Positions 6,667 to 14,808 of a DNA stretch of 36,068 nt are shown here, piece by piece; positions within the stretch are counted from its first letter, which is position 1; each line of letters starts with the position of its first letter. Origin of the DNA: Actinomycetes bacterium (GTDB taxonomy: Bacteria > Actinomycetota > Coriobacteriia > Coriobacteriales > Atopobiaceae); NCBI GenBank assembly GCA_029546925.1, contig JAKPQM010000003.1:1-36068 (forward strand), written 5' to 3'. The position numbers and the translations under genes were made by a program. Under the pieces are notes generated by a model. It was not told where the DNA came from. It saw nothing but the letters and a program-made list of their open reading frames with translations, and ran no database searches.

Positions 6667-7540
6667 GGGCTTCGTCAAGGGCGCGCTCCTCGGCGTCGGG
6701 CTTTTGGGAGCGAGCTGTGCCGTGGTCGCCCCGCGCCCCCGCTCATATGAGCGGGGGCGAACCTGGGCGTATCTCAGGCGCTTCCGCTATGCGCATCGTG
6801 GCCTCCACGATCTTCGCCTCGGTATCCCCGAGAACTCGATTCCCGCCTTCGAGCGTGCGGCGAGCTTGGGTTTCGGATCCGAGCTCGATGTGCATCTCAC
6901 ATCCGACAAGCGCCTTGTGGTGGTGCACGACTCCGACCTGATGCGCCTCACCGGCGAGAAGGCCGTCGTGGAGGAGCTGGCTTTCCCGGAGCTTGCTCGG
7001 CTCAGACTGAGCGGCACCGAGGAGCGTATCCCGCTCTTCTCCGAGGCGCTCGACGTCTACGGGCAGCTGGATATGAAGATCCCCCTCATCGTGGAGGTCA
7101 AGGCCAAGGGTGATAATTACGCCCAGCTTGCAGCTGCCGTTATGGAAGAGCTCGATCGGCATGCCCTCATCTTCTGCGTGGAGAGCTTCGATCCGCGCGT
7201 GGTGCAGTGGCTGCGGCTCAACCGCGGGGACGTGTTCCGTGGCCAGCTTGCGCAGAACTTCCTGTCTGAGGCCGACGGTACCGGCAAGGGCCTTCTCGCG
7301 GATTGCGCAGCGACCCTGCTTGCGGCCAACGTCCTCACGCGGCCTGATTTCGTTGCATATCGCTGGAGCGATGCGCTGATGCCGCCTGCGTTGCTGGCAA
7401 CCAAGGTCATGGGCGCCGCATATGTGGGCTGGACGCTTCATTCCATGGCCGAGCTGCTCGCCTGCGAGCGCAGGGGAGGGATAGGCATCTTCGAGGGATT
7501 CGTACCCGATTCGATGCCGCCATCCTATCCGAAGGACTGA
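6659..7540 (+). CDS. Glycerophosphodiester phosphodiesterase family protein
   Basis: This 293-residue protein has one N-terminal hydrophobic segment (about residues 8-24) and then a GDPD TIM-barrel domain. The family's key residues are visible: His46-Arg47 in YAHRG, Glu58-Asn59 in PENS, Glu75 and Asp77 in SELDVH, and His90-Asp91 in VVHDSD. The enzyme releases glycerol-3-phosphate and an alcohol from glycerophosphodiesters; with the membrane anchor it may act on lipid or teichoic-acid-related substrates. ATG 6659 is chosen because it overlaps the kinase stop and has GAGG at 6649-6652. A longer reading frame to 6407 runs inside the kinase gene and is unlikely. The 3' end overlaps the convergent marR gene by 16 nt. 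Confidence 0.9.
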   Translation: MDRGFVKGALLGVGLLGASCAVVAPRPRSYERGRTWAYLRRFRYAHRGLHDLRLGIPENSIPAFERAASLGFGSELDVHLTSDKRLVVVHDSDLMRLTGEKAVVEELAFPELARLRLSGTEERIPLFSEALDVYGQLDMKIPLIVEVKAKGDNYAQLAAAVMEELDRHALIFCVESFDPRVVQWLRLNRGDVFRGQLAQNFLSEADGTGKGLLADCAATLLAANVLTRPDFVAYRWSDALMPPALLATKVMGAAYVGWTLHSMAELLACERRGGIGIFEGFVPDSMPPSYPKD

Positions 7541-7956
7541 AGCACCTTCGACAGGAGCGTTTTGAGCTGGATCGCCTCCTCGGGCGTGATCTTGAGGCAT
7601 CCCGCCATGCAGAAGGGCACATCGACGGCCTTCTTGCGCAGGTCGTGCCCCTCGTCGGTGAGCGTCACGATGACCGAGCGCTCGTCCTCCTTCGATCGTT
7701 CGCGCCGTACGTATCCGTGGCTCTCGAGCCGCTTCAGGAGCGGTGTGAGCGTTGCGGAATCCAAGTAGAGTTTGGCCCCGAGCTCGCCCACGGTGATGCC
7801 GTCGCGCTCCCAGAGCGCCATCATGGCGACGTATTGGGTATAGGTGAGCCCGAGCGGGTCGAGCAGGGGCTTGTACTGGCGCGTGAGCTCCTTGGAGGCG
7901 GCATAGAGGGGGAAGCACAGCTGGTTCTCCAAAGCGAGCGGGTTGTAGTCCTCCAT
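7525..7956 (-). CDS. MarR-family regulator, OhrR-like
   Basis: This 143-residue winged-helix repressor reads QLCFPLYAASKELTRQYKPL near the N-terminus. Cys14 sits where OhrR proteins carry their peroxide-sensing cysteine, followed by the usual F-x-L-Y. The DNA-binding part includes TYTQYVAMMALWE and LYLDSATLTPLLKRLESHGYV, and the wing region is RRERSKEDERSVIVTLTDEG. Such regulators repress organic-hydroperoxide resistance genes and often themselves. No ohr gene is adjacent, so the targets are unknown. The gene is read from an extended -10 promoter covered by two inverted repeats. It converges on the phosphodiesterase gene with a short overlap. Confidence 0.92.
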   Translation of the reverse strand: MEDYNPLALENQLCFPLYAASKELTRQYKPLLDPLGLTYTQYVAMMALWERDGITVGELGAKLYLDSATLTPLLKRLESHGYVRRERSKEDERSVIVTLTDEGHDLRKKAVDVPFCMAGCLKITPEEAIQLKTLLSKVLQSFG

Positions 7957-8040
7957 CGTGCCCCCATCCTTTCAGAGCGCTATACAATCGCGCACGATTA
8001 TATCATGTGGTTATGATACGCCTTTTCCGCGGGCGACGGG
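7943..8040. repeat. Direct repeat, copy 1 (marR 5' end and promoter)
   Basis: This 98 bp segment recurs at 10158-10254 in the same orientation with two substitutions and one 1 nt deletion. It covers the first five marR codons, the leader and the promoter/operator region. The two copies bound the peptidase island. Confidence 0.95.
7982..8018 (-). promoter_or_regulatory. marR promoter and candidate operators
   Basis: On the minus strand TATAAT (plus 7997-8002) is preceded by TG at the extended -10 position, with transcription expected from about 7990. Two inverted repeats cover it. One is plus 7982-8003, ATACAATCG/CGATTATAT around CGCA with one mismatch. The other is TATCAT/ATGATA, perfect arms at 8001-8006 and 8013-8018. 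The first resembles OhrR-type boxes (TACAAT...ATTGTA), so autoregulation is likely but inferred. Confidence 0.6.
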
Positions 8041-8499
8041 TCCACCATGCTTCCACGTGCTCCTTGACTCCTTATCCTAGTGAAAAACTTCTCGGATCCA
8101 GTGCCGCATGCTGAAATGACAGCGGGATATGTACCTGCTCCCTAACCTTCAGAATCCGGATCGGCCGACCTTTGAGAAAGATCAGAGATGGAGAATGGCA
8201 AACAGGGAAAGGTGCAAGAAGGCGTACACCCGGAGGACATACGCAGGGCCGCGATCTGAGCTGCCGCGCCCTACGATTACTGCCGGGTGGATTTCAATTA
8301 CGGTGGCATAGCTAGTATGGAGTATTTAGCGCAGCGCCAGATTTGACATGGGGGGGGGTTGTACTAGCCTTTTCTCAATTGCAAAAACATCGACTGATGG
8401 TAAGTGCAGCGTTGTCATTGTTAGCGTCGGCTTTGTTCTTGTCTGAATGCAATCAGCATTTTTGCATGAAGGATCCAGTCCAGAACTAAAGGGGAACAG
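8041..8499. other. Upstream part of the island: decayed frames and a G9 tract
   Basis: I find no intact gene here. A frame from about 8191 reads MENGKQGKVQEGVHPEDIRR, stops once at a TGA after AAI, and then stays open through YDYCRVDFNYGGIASMEYLA before ending near 8346, so it may be a decayed gene of unknown family. A run of nine G (8350-8358) lies just after TTGACA (8343-8348). ATGCAA/TTGCAT arms form a small inverted repeat at about 8446-8466. Base composition is lower in GC than the flanks. Confidence 0.4.
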
Positions 8500-9858
8500 A
8501 TGGCTATCAACAGTAACGTGTTCATCCATGATGCTGACAGGGCTGCCATGAATGCGCTCAGATCAGTTCCAGGTTTCGAGCAAGTGGCAAACTTGTTCAT
8601 GAGGTACTGGAGTGAGAAGGCCATGTGCATCGAGAATATGGCCACCAAGGTGCGCATCTCGAGTGAGCAGCTCTCACATTACTTCGATATGCTGCCGCCC
8701 ATCTGCGATAAGCTCGGTATTGATATCCCCGAGCTGTATCTCGAACTTGATCCCGTGGCAAACGCCTATGCAATGGGTAACGAGAAATCATCCATTACTA
8801 TAACTTCGGGACTACTTGAGACGTTTCCTGACGAGCTCGTTCCCACAGTGATCGCCCACGAATGTGGTCATATCGCTTGCCACCACATGCTCTACACCAC
8901 CATGGCATATTGGGTTGCCGAAGGGGCTTTGAGGCTCGCTTTCAGCATTATCCCTGGGTTCTTGAGCGAGGCTGCCCTTATGGGTATCGAAGGTGCCTTC
9001 TCCTACTGGAGCCGTTGTAGCGAGTTCTCGGCAGACAGGGCGGCAATCCTTTGCGATGGTACGCCGGAGAAGATGTTCGAGGTCAGCATGAGGCTTGCGG
9101 GCTTCGACAAGGATATCGGCCTCGAGGCTAATTTCGATGCTTTCCTAGAGCAGGCTCGCGAGTATCGTTCGCTTATCAGCGATGATGGGGCCAATAAGGC
9201 GATGGAACTCTACATGCATTTCGGGTTCAGCCATCCCGTTAATTCCGTGAGGGCGCTCGAGGCGTACGAGTGGGCGGCATCCGAGGATTTCATCAAAGCA
9301 AAAGCATATTTTGAATCTGTCAAGCGGGAGGAGCTTCCGGCCGAATTTCCCATCTCGTGGAACGAGAAGCACTTTCTCGGCAGGAACTTTGAGGAAGTCC
9401 GCTCCGAGCTTGCCGCCTTCGGCTTCGGTAACGTGCTGCTCCGCCCCGATCCCGAGAGGAAGCTCTTTGCAAAGGAGGGCTGTGTCACGAGCGTTTTGAT
9501 CGAGGGCTCCTCCAGATACGCCCCAGGGGATTGGTATGAAGCCGATTCCGAGGTGGTCGTCGCCTACTATCAGCTGATGAATGAGGAGGAGATTGCTGCT
9601 CTGCATGTCGGTGAAGCTAAACTACCCTGTGCGCTCAAAGGTTATATTGGCAGGCATTACGAGGCGGTAAGGGATGAGCTGGCGAGTCTTGGCTTCGCAG
9701 ATATAGAGATTGACGAGGTAAAAGACGTCATTAAAGATAAGGATAGGAAGCTCGGGAAGGTTGCCGGCATCATGATCGGCAAAAGCCCCGTCTATGCGAA
9801 GGGAGAATGGGTCGATACGTCTTTGCGAGTGGAGATCGCCTACCATTCCATGAAGTAA
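8500..9858 (+). CDS. M48-family metallopeptidase with two C-terminal PASTA-like repeats
   Basis: This 452-residue protein has the zinc peptidase signature AHECGH (His120, Glu121, His124). The third ligand is probably Glu175 in EFSADRAA, as in Ste24/HtpX-like M48 enzymes. Residues about 127-165 are hydrophobic and may be a membrane hairpin. The C-terminal third holds two copies of a roughly 65-residue unit, starting near Gly294 (GRNFEEVRSELAAFGF) and Gly384 (GRHYEAVRDELASLGF). Each unit ends in a glycine- and tryptophan-containing segment (YAPGDWYEADSEV; YAKGEWVDTSLRV), which looks PASTA-like. The start is ATG 8500 after AAAGGGGA. There is no signal peptide. Codon choice and GC are visibly lower than in neighbours, and the gene lies between the direct repeats, suggesting acquisition. 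The substrate is unknown. Confidence 0.85.
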   Translation: MAINSNVFIHDADRAAMNALRSVPGFEQVANLFMRYWSEKAMCIENMATKVRISSEQLSHYFDMLPPICDKLGIDIPELYLELDPVANAYAMGNEKSSITITSGLLETFPDELVPTVIAHECGHIACHHMLYTTMAYWVAEGALRLAFSIIPGFLSEAALMGIEGAFSYWSRCSEFSADRAAILCDGTPEKMFEVSMRLAGFDKDIGLEANFDAFLEQAREYRSLISDDGANKAMELYMHFGFSHPVNSVRALEAYEWAASEDFIKAKAYFESVKREELPAEFPISWNEKHFLGRNFEEVRSELAAFGFGNVLLRPDPERKLFAKEGCVTSVLIEGSSRYAPGDWYEADSEVVVAYYQLMNEEEIAALHVGEAKLPCALKGYIGRHYEAVRDELASLGFADIEIDEVKDVIKDKDRKLGKVAGIMIGKSPVYAKGEWVDTSLRVEIAYHSMK

Positions 9859-10157
9859 GCACATTGCTTCCGTGTGTCCATCACATCCCCATCCCGTATG
9901 CGCGTTACGAGTGGTTACTGCTGCTTTTCCTTATCGCCGTTCAGCCCGGCATTGTGTCCGCAATGTGGGCTTCCCCAACGGTCCTGCGTATATCCGACTG
10001 CAACATCTCAGTAAGATTATGTGAAAGATGGATTCTGGCAGAATTAGGCTTGAAACCGCCAGGTGTTAAGTACCGAGACGTTGTTTATGTCTGGATAATG
10101 ATAGATAGGAAGTCTTCCGTCATGCTGTGAATTGGCTAGGTCTGCGATGAGGGGGAA
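9859..10157. other. Downstream part of the island, no supported gene
   Basis: About 300 nt after the peptidase stop with low GC and no convincing ribosome site. One open frame ends at 10130 and contains CERWILAELGLKPPG, but it starts inside the peptidase gene and I do not accept it. The segment may be decayed DNA brought in with the island. Confidence 0.4.
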
Positions 10158-10254
10158 TTGTAGTCCTCCATCGGGCCCCATCCTTTCAGAGCGCTATACA
10201 ATCGCGCACGATTATATCATGTGGTTATGATACGCCTTTTCCGCAGGCGACGGG
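10158..10254. repeat. Direct repeat, copy 2 (orphan marR promoter and start codon)
   Basis: This 97 bp second copy of 7943-8040 keeps the extended -10 promoter (plus 10211-10216 is ATTATA), both inverted repeats and a minus-strand ATG at 10171. The frame matches marR for only five residues, then reads MEDYNSPSSQT and stops. It is therefore a truncated marR relic with an apparently intact promoter pointing toward the 3' side of the peptidase gene. Confidence 0.95.
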
Positions 10255-10404
10255 CCGTCGGAAAAGTTATGAGCAATGCTTTCGCATGGTGGCGGTCGGG
10301 CCTCGTCCGCAGCGCATCCCGCCATCTGCGCACCTGCAATTTTTCCACGAACGCATAGCGAGTTCGCGAAGCAATTCGCACACCGCTTAGCTGGGATGCC
10401 CGCC

Positions 10405-10426
10405 CTGCCCGCAAGTTTGCCGGCAG
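10405..10426. repeat. Small inverted repeat upstream of the Tad operon
   Basis: CTGCC-C-GCAA and TTGC-C-GGCAG pair around GT with one C-C mismatch. It lies about 110 nt before cpaB in a leader region (10255-10537) with no other gene. I found no clear promoter for the operon. Confidence 0.4.
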
Positions 10427-10537
10427 GTCTTGGGAAGCACGCGGTCAACGCTTTCTAAAGGGCCATGGGTTATCGACAGGATCCGCAGCGACAATCCCTT
10501 TAGGAGATGTTCGGGAGGGAAAGAAGGTCGTACGACG

Positions 10538-11344
10538 ATGTCGAGGCGGTTCCGATTGGCATTGGCAGCGCTCTGTGCTCTGGCGGCGTGCGCGGCATGC
10601 CTCTTATACGGCGAACGCATCAAGGCGCAGGAAGAGCGTGCACGCCTCGACGTTCTTGAACGCTACGGTGGGGAGGTTGTGAGCCTGCTCGTCGCCACCC
10701 GGAATCTGGAATATGGTGACATCATAGATGCGGGGGCGATCGCAACGCGCGAATGGCTGGCCGACCTTGCGCCCGATCAGGCGCTGGTGCGTCTCGAAGA
10801 TGTTATCGGCAGGCAGGTCACGGTCCCGCTTGCCAAGGGGCTTCCGCTCACGCAGCTCAACCTCCGCGACGGTACGAGCGGGCTCGATGTCCCTGCCGGA
10901 TTCGTCGCCCTCTCGCTTTCCCTGACCGACAAGCTCGGACTCTCGAGGAACATCTCGGCGGGTACGCGCGTCATCGCCTATTCGGTGGGTTCGAACAGCA
11001 CCGTATTGCTTACCGGTGATGCGCTCATCCTTGCATCGCCGATCGAGGCCACGACCTTCTCTTCGACCCAGACGATATCGCTTGCCGTGCGGCCCGAGGA
11101 TGTGAGCGCCGTGCTGGGGGCAAGTGCGCGTGGCGATCTGCGGCTCGTGATACCCGCAGACGATGTCGAATTCGCACATGATGCTCCGGAAAGCGCTCCC
11201 GTGGATGTGCCCGCGGAGGACGGGGCCGTCGAAGATCGAACCTCAGCGCAGGGGGAATCGCTTGGCGGGGATGCGCAAAAAGCCCCTGATCCGTCGAGCG
11301 AACCGGCCCCATCCCGCGAAATGCCCAAGGAGAGCGAGGAATAG
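10538..11344 (+). CDS. cpaB: Flp pilus assembly protein CpaB/RcpC (SAF domain)
   Basis: This 268-residue protein is the first gene of the Tad locus. A signal or membrane segment (FRLALAALCALAACAACLLY) occupies about residues 5-24. A SAF-like domain follows (LLVATRNLEYGDIIDAGAIA, then DVIGRQVTVPLAKGLPLTQL), as in CpaB/RcpC. The last 60 or so residues are a Pro/Glu/Asp/Ser-rich tail unlikely to be folded. In Gram-negatives CpaB works with the secretin; Gram-positive Tad loci lack a secretin, so here it may act at the wall or membrane. The start is ATG 10538, with AAGAAGG about 10 nt upstream; the frame is open further back to 10430 but without a better start. The cpaE start codon directly follows its stop. 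Confidence 0.85.
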   Translation: MSRRFRLALAALCALAACAACLLYGERIKAQEERARLDVLERYGGEVVSLLVATRNLEYGDIIDAGAIATREWLADLAPDQALVRLEDVIGRQVTVPLAKGLPLTQLNLRDGTSGLDVPAGFVALSLSLTDKLGLSRNISAGTRVIAYSVGSNSTVLLTGDALILASPIEATTFSSTQTISLAVRPEDVSAVLGASARGDLRLVIPADDVEFAHDAPESAPVDVPAEDGAVEDRTSAQGESLGGDAQKAPDPSSEPAPSREMPKESEE

Positions 11345-12577
11345 ATGCAACCCACTACCTGTTTCTGCTGCTGCCCGCCTGCCAAACGGGGACTGGTCTC
11401 AGAAGCCGCCCATACGCTGTATCCCCATGCGCCCTGCCTCTTCGCAGGCTCTGCCTCCGAGCTTCGGGAGACGCTCATCAAGCAGGATGAGGGCACGCGC
11501 ATTGCCTTGGCAGGTTACAGCGAGAGCGGCGTCTCGGATATCAATCTCTGCGCGGCCATCGCAAGCGATGGGTGCGCACACGAGGTGGTGCTCGTGGTGG
11601 ATAGCGCCTCGGGATCGCTGCGCTCGCGTGCGAAGCGTGCCGGAATCTCCCGCGTCTTCGAGCCCGAGAAGATCCAATCCCATCCCGTGCAGGAAGCAGG
11701 GAAATACACTATGCAAGCGGGGATGCGCCGTACAGAACCTGCACGGGATGGGTCGGATAGGCGGGCTCCGCTCGTGGTGCTCTGCTCGGGCCGTGGCGGT
11801 GTGGGCAAGACCTCGATCGTCGCGACGGCCGCGCTCATCGCGGCATCATGGGGCATGCGCGTGGGCCTCATCGATCTCGATCTCGCCAACGGCAACCTCT
11901 ACACCTGCTTCGGTCTCAAGCGCGGGGCCGATCTCGCTACCCTTGATACCCCCGATCTTGCCGCAATCGCCAACCTGTCCCTTCCCGCCGGTGATTCGAT
12001 CAAACTCTGGGGGCCTTGCAGCCTTCCCGAAATGTCGGAGAAGGCCGCACCGTTCGCGGCACCGCTTATCGATTGCGCATGCTCGAACGCCGACCTCGTC
12101 TTGGTTGACAGCTCTTCTACGACGACCGATGCCGTCGCCGAGGCCCTGCAGCGAGCAGATCGGGCGGTGCTGGTCTACGATGGCCGCCATGCCTCGCTTG
12201 CGGCCCTCGCGCGGATGGGAGGGCTTGCCGTGCGCCTCGGAGTGGCGCGTACGCGGATCATGCGGCTCGAGAACCATGCCGATCCCTATGCAAAACCGGA
12301 CTACTCATATGCGCGCGCCGAGATGGGGCTCGAAGTTGCCCGCCCGCTCAGGGTTTTCGAAGGCGGTCAGGAGGTGGCGCAGCTCATGGGCGAGGGGCTT
12401 GCCGACGAGCTCGCCCGGTACTCCTGCGATTTCACACGGTCGGTCGCCTCATGCCTTGCCCAGATCCTGGTCGAGCTCGGCTGCCTGCCCGACTGCGAGG
12501 AGGCGCGCAAGGCCTCCCGCGAGCCTTCGGTCAAACGGAGGTTCTGGCGCTTCTCGCATGGCAGGGAGGCGGGATAG
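11345..12577 (+). CDS. cpaE: CpaE-like pilus assembly ATPase (MinD/ParA family)
   Basis: This 410-residue protein has two parts. Residues about 12-115 look like the degenerate receiver domain of CpaE (EVVLVVDSASGSLRSRAKRA). From about residue 140 a MinD/ParA-type ATPase begins with the deviant Walker A CSGRGGVGKTS (Lys155). VGLIDLDLANGNLYTCFGLK and LVLVDSSSTTTDAV follow as Walker A' and B regions. CpaE positions the Tad machine at the membrane. The start codon abuts the cpaB stop, and the next gene abuts its own, so translation is probably coupled. The N-terminus begins with a cysteine cluster (Cys6, 8, 9, 10) that is unusual for the family. Confidence 0.88.
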   Translation: MQPTTCFCCCPPAKRGLVSEAAHTLYPHAPCLFAGSASELRETLIKQDEGTRIALAGYSESGVSDINLCAAIASDGCAHEVVLVVDSASGSLRSRAKRAGISRVFEPEKIQSHPVQEAGKYTMQAGMRRTEPARDGSDRRAPLVVLCSGRGGVGKTSIVATAALIAASWGMRVGLIDLDLANGNLYTCFGLKRGADLATLDTPDLAAIANLSLPAGDSIKLWGPCSLPEMSEKAAPFAAPLIDCACSNADLVLVDSSSTTTDAVAEALQRADRAVLVYDGRHASLAALARMGGLAVRLGVARTRIMRLENHADPYAKPDYSYARAEMGLEVARPLRVFEGGQEVAQLMGEGLADELARYSCDFTRSVASCLAQILVELGCLPDCEEARKASREPSVKRRFWRFSHGREAG

Positions 12578-13891
12578 ATGAGCGTGCTCGAACGGGTGAG
12601 GTCCCAGGGGTCCATCCCCGTCCCTATGGGCGCGGAGGATCTCATCGGGCAGCGCAGGTGGCTCAAACGCGAGCTCATAGAGCGGCTGGGTCTCAAGGCC
12701 GTCGCTGCCGAGATCGCCCAAGGCTCCATCGGACGTGCGCGCGTGGAGTTCGAAGTGGCATGCCGCTCGATCCTCAATACCCAGACCGACCGGGTGTCTC
12801 CCGAGCATCACGACACCTTGGTGAGGCAGGTGCTCGACGAGGTGTGCGGTCTCGGTCCCATCCAACCCCTGATGGACGACGAGAGCGTGAGCGAGGTCAT
12901 GATCAACGGTCCCAAGGCGCTCTTCTTCGAGCGTGCTGGCCGTCTCGAGACTTCGTCCCACACCTTCGACTCGGCGGAGCAGGTGATGATCGTCCTCGAT
13001 AGGATCCTCGCCCCGCTCGGCCGCCGCATCGATAAGAGCAGTCCCATCGTGAACGCCCGCCTCGGCAACGGGGACCGCGTCAATGCGGTCGTCTCACCCG
13101 TGGCACCCCAGGGTCCTGCGGTGAGCATCAGGAAGTTCTCCGGTCGCATCACCTCTCTTCAACGCCTGCGGGAGTTGCGGGCCCTTCCCGATTGGTACGC
13201 GCGGCTCCTCTCGTGCGCGGTGAAGATGCGGCAGAGTATCGCGGTGGCAGGAGGGACAGGTTCGGGGAAGACCACCCTTTTGAACGCACTCTCTTGTGAG
13301 ATAGATCACGGTGAGCGCATCGTGACCATAGAGGATTCCTGCGAGCTCAGATTCGACTCCCACCCCCATGTGGTCCCGCTCGAGGCACGCGACGCCTCGA
13401 TCGAGGGGACCGGTGAGATCACTATCCGCGATCTGGTCAAGAACGCCCTGCGTATGCGCCCCGACCGCATCATCGTGGGAGAGGTCCGCGGCGAGGAGGC
13501 CATCGATATGCTCAACGCCATGAACACGGGTCACCCCGGATCGCTTACGACGCTCCATGCGGGAGACGCCCGCGAAGCAGTCTCACGTCTCATCCTGATG
13601 GCTCGGTTCGGCATGAATCTTCCGTCAGAGCTGATCGAAGAGCAGATCGCCACAGCTCTCGATCTTCTGGTGATGTCATGCCGTCTTTCCGATGGCAGCA
13701 GGAGGATCGGCTCGATGTCGGAGGTCCTGCGCTCGGAAGAGGGCCGCGTCGAGCTTTCACCCTGCGTTTCCTTCGATTCCGGAAGGGGGATGTGGCGGCT
13801 TGAGCACCTGCCCGCCTTCGTCGAGCAGGCTCATGAGATGGGAATCGCTTCTGCAGAGGAGGTGCGGGAATGGCATTCCCTGCTCTCCTAG
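12578..13891 (+). CDS. cpaF: CpaF/TadA secretion ATPase
   Basis: This 437-residue hexameric motor ATPase powers assembly of Flp pili. The N-terminal domain contains [20 protein letters not shown] and [13 protein letters not shown]. Walker A is [10 protein letters not shown] (Lys231). [14 protein letters not shown] gives the Asp box, [17 protein letters not shown] the Walker B region, and [13 protein letters not shown] the His box, all in the order expected of GspE/VirB11-like ATPases. The length fits CpaF. The start is ATG 12578, immediately after the cpaE stop. The last 22 nt overlap the start of tadB, which fits one polycistronic transcript. Confidence 0.96.
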   Translation: MSVLERVRSQGSIPVPMGAEDLIGQRRWLKRELIERLGLKAVAAEIAQGSIGRARVEFEVACRSILNTQTDRVSPEHHDTLVRQVLDEVCGLGPIQPLMDDESVSEVMINGPKALFFERAGRLETSSHTFDSAEQVMIVLDRILAPLGRRIDKSSPIVNARLGNGDRVNAVVSPVAPQGPAVSIRKFSGRITSLQRLRELRALPDWYARLLSCAVKMRQSIAVAGGTGSGKTTLLNALSCEIDHGERIVTIEDSCELRFDSHPHVVPLEARDASIEGTGEITIRDLVKNALRMRPDRIIVGEVRGEEAIDMLNAMNTGHPGSLTTLHAGDAREAVSRLILMARFGMNLPSELIEEQIATALDLLVMSCRLSDGSRRIGSMSEVLRSEEGRVELSPCVSFDSGRGMWRLEHLPAFVEQAHEMGIASAEEVREWHSLLS

Positions 13892-14808
13892 GATCCGCGC
13901 TCGCCACGGCGGCGGCGGTATGGCTCGCCTTTCCGAGCGATATGGTTTCGGACAAGACGTTCATGCGCATGCTGCGCTATCTTGCACGGTCCCTGCGCGG
14001 CATCGTGCAGAGGATCTCGCGTACATCCTTGGTGGAGATCCTGCTCGATTCGGACGATGCGGCGCTTGCTGCCTGCAATCTGGGCGGATGGCTCAGCGAT
14101 AGGGGAGTCGCATGCTCGTCCTCGGAATCCGCATCCGTTCTGCTGCTCATCGCGTGCGCATCCATCCTCTGCGGTATCTTCCTTGCGGGCTCATGGTTGG
14201 GAGCTGTTGTCGGTATCGGCGCCTGCGCCTTGGGTATCGAGACCTATGCCGCGCGGATCCGCCGTGTGCGAACCCGAGCCCTTTCCTCCGAGATGCCCGT
14301 CGTATTCCGCTCGCTTGCCGTATCGCTCGGCTCGGGTCTCACGCTCTCGCAGGCCATCGCCTATGTCGGCTCGCGCGAGGAGAGCGTCGCCGCGCCCGCT
14401 TTCGCCCACTGCTCCCTCAAGCTTATCTGCGGCGAACCATATGAGGAAGCGCTCGAGGACCTGAGCCGCGAGCTCGACACGCCTGGCGCCGGCCTCCTCT
14501 CGAGCGCCTTGGCCATCTCCCATCAGACGGGGAGCCCTCTCCAAGGCCTTTTCATGCGATCCGCACGGCTCGTCGAGCGTGCTGGAGAGCTGGAGCGCCT
14601 GCTTGCGGTTAAAACCGCCCAGGTCCGCCTCTCGGTGCGCGTCGTGTGCCTGCTCCCGGTTGTCCTCGTGGGGCTTCTCCTGATCATCTCCCCCGATTTC
14701 CAGAAGGGCGTCGCTACGCCCGCCGGCCTCATCTCGCTCGGTCTCGCATGCTGCATGGATGTGGCGGCCGTTCTCATCGTGCGGCATCTCTCAAGGGGGA
14801 TCCTCTGA
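13870..14808 (+). CDS. tadB: TadB-like inner-membrane platform protein (T2SSF domain)
   Basis: This 312-residue membrane protein has a first hydrophobic segment at the N-terminus and a membrane region around residues 90-125. The cytoplasmic T2SSF domain follows (SSEMPVVFRSLAVSLGSGLTLSQA), with two more helices near the end (VRVVCLLPVVLVGLLLIIS and LISLGLACCMDVAAVLIV). With TadC it forms the platform turned by the CpaF motor. The start overlaps cpaF by 22 nt, and a GAGGAGGTG ribosome site lies inside the cpaF end. The stop overlaps the tadC start by 1 nt (TGATG). Confidence 0.9.
   Translation: MAFPALLGSALATAAAVWLAFPSDMVSDKTFMRMLRYLARSLRGIVQRISRTSLVEILLDSDDAALAACNLGGWLSDRGVACSSSESASVLLLIACASILCGIFLAGSWLGAVVGIGACALGIETYAARIRRVRTRALSSEMPVVFRSLAVSLGSGLTLSQAIAYVGSREESVAAPAFAHCSLKLICGEPYEEALEDLSRELDTPGAGLLSSALAISHQTGSPLQGLFMRSARLVERAGELERLLAVKTAQVRLSVRVVCLLPVVLVGLLLIISPDFQKGVATPAGLISLGLACCMDVAAVLIVRHLSRGIL

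Noticed and set aside
9807-10130. A 107-codon plus-strand frame after the peptidase gene
   Set aside because: It starts inside the peptidase gene, lacks a ribosome site and matches no family; more likely decayed DNA.
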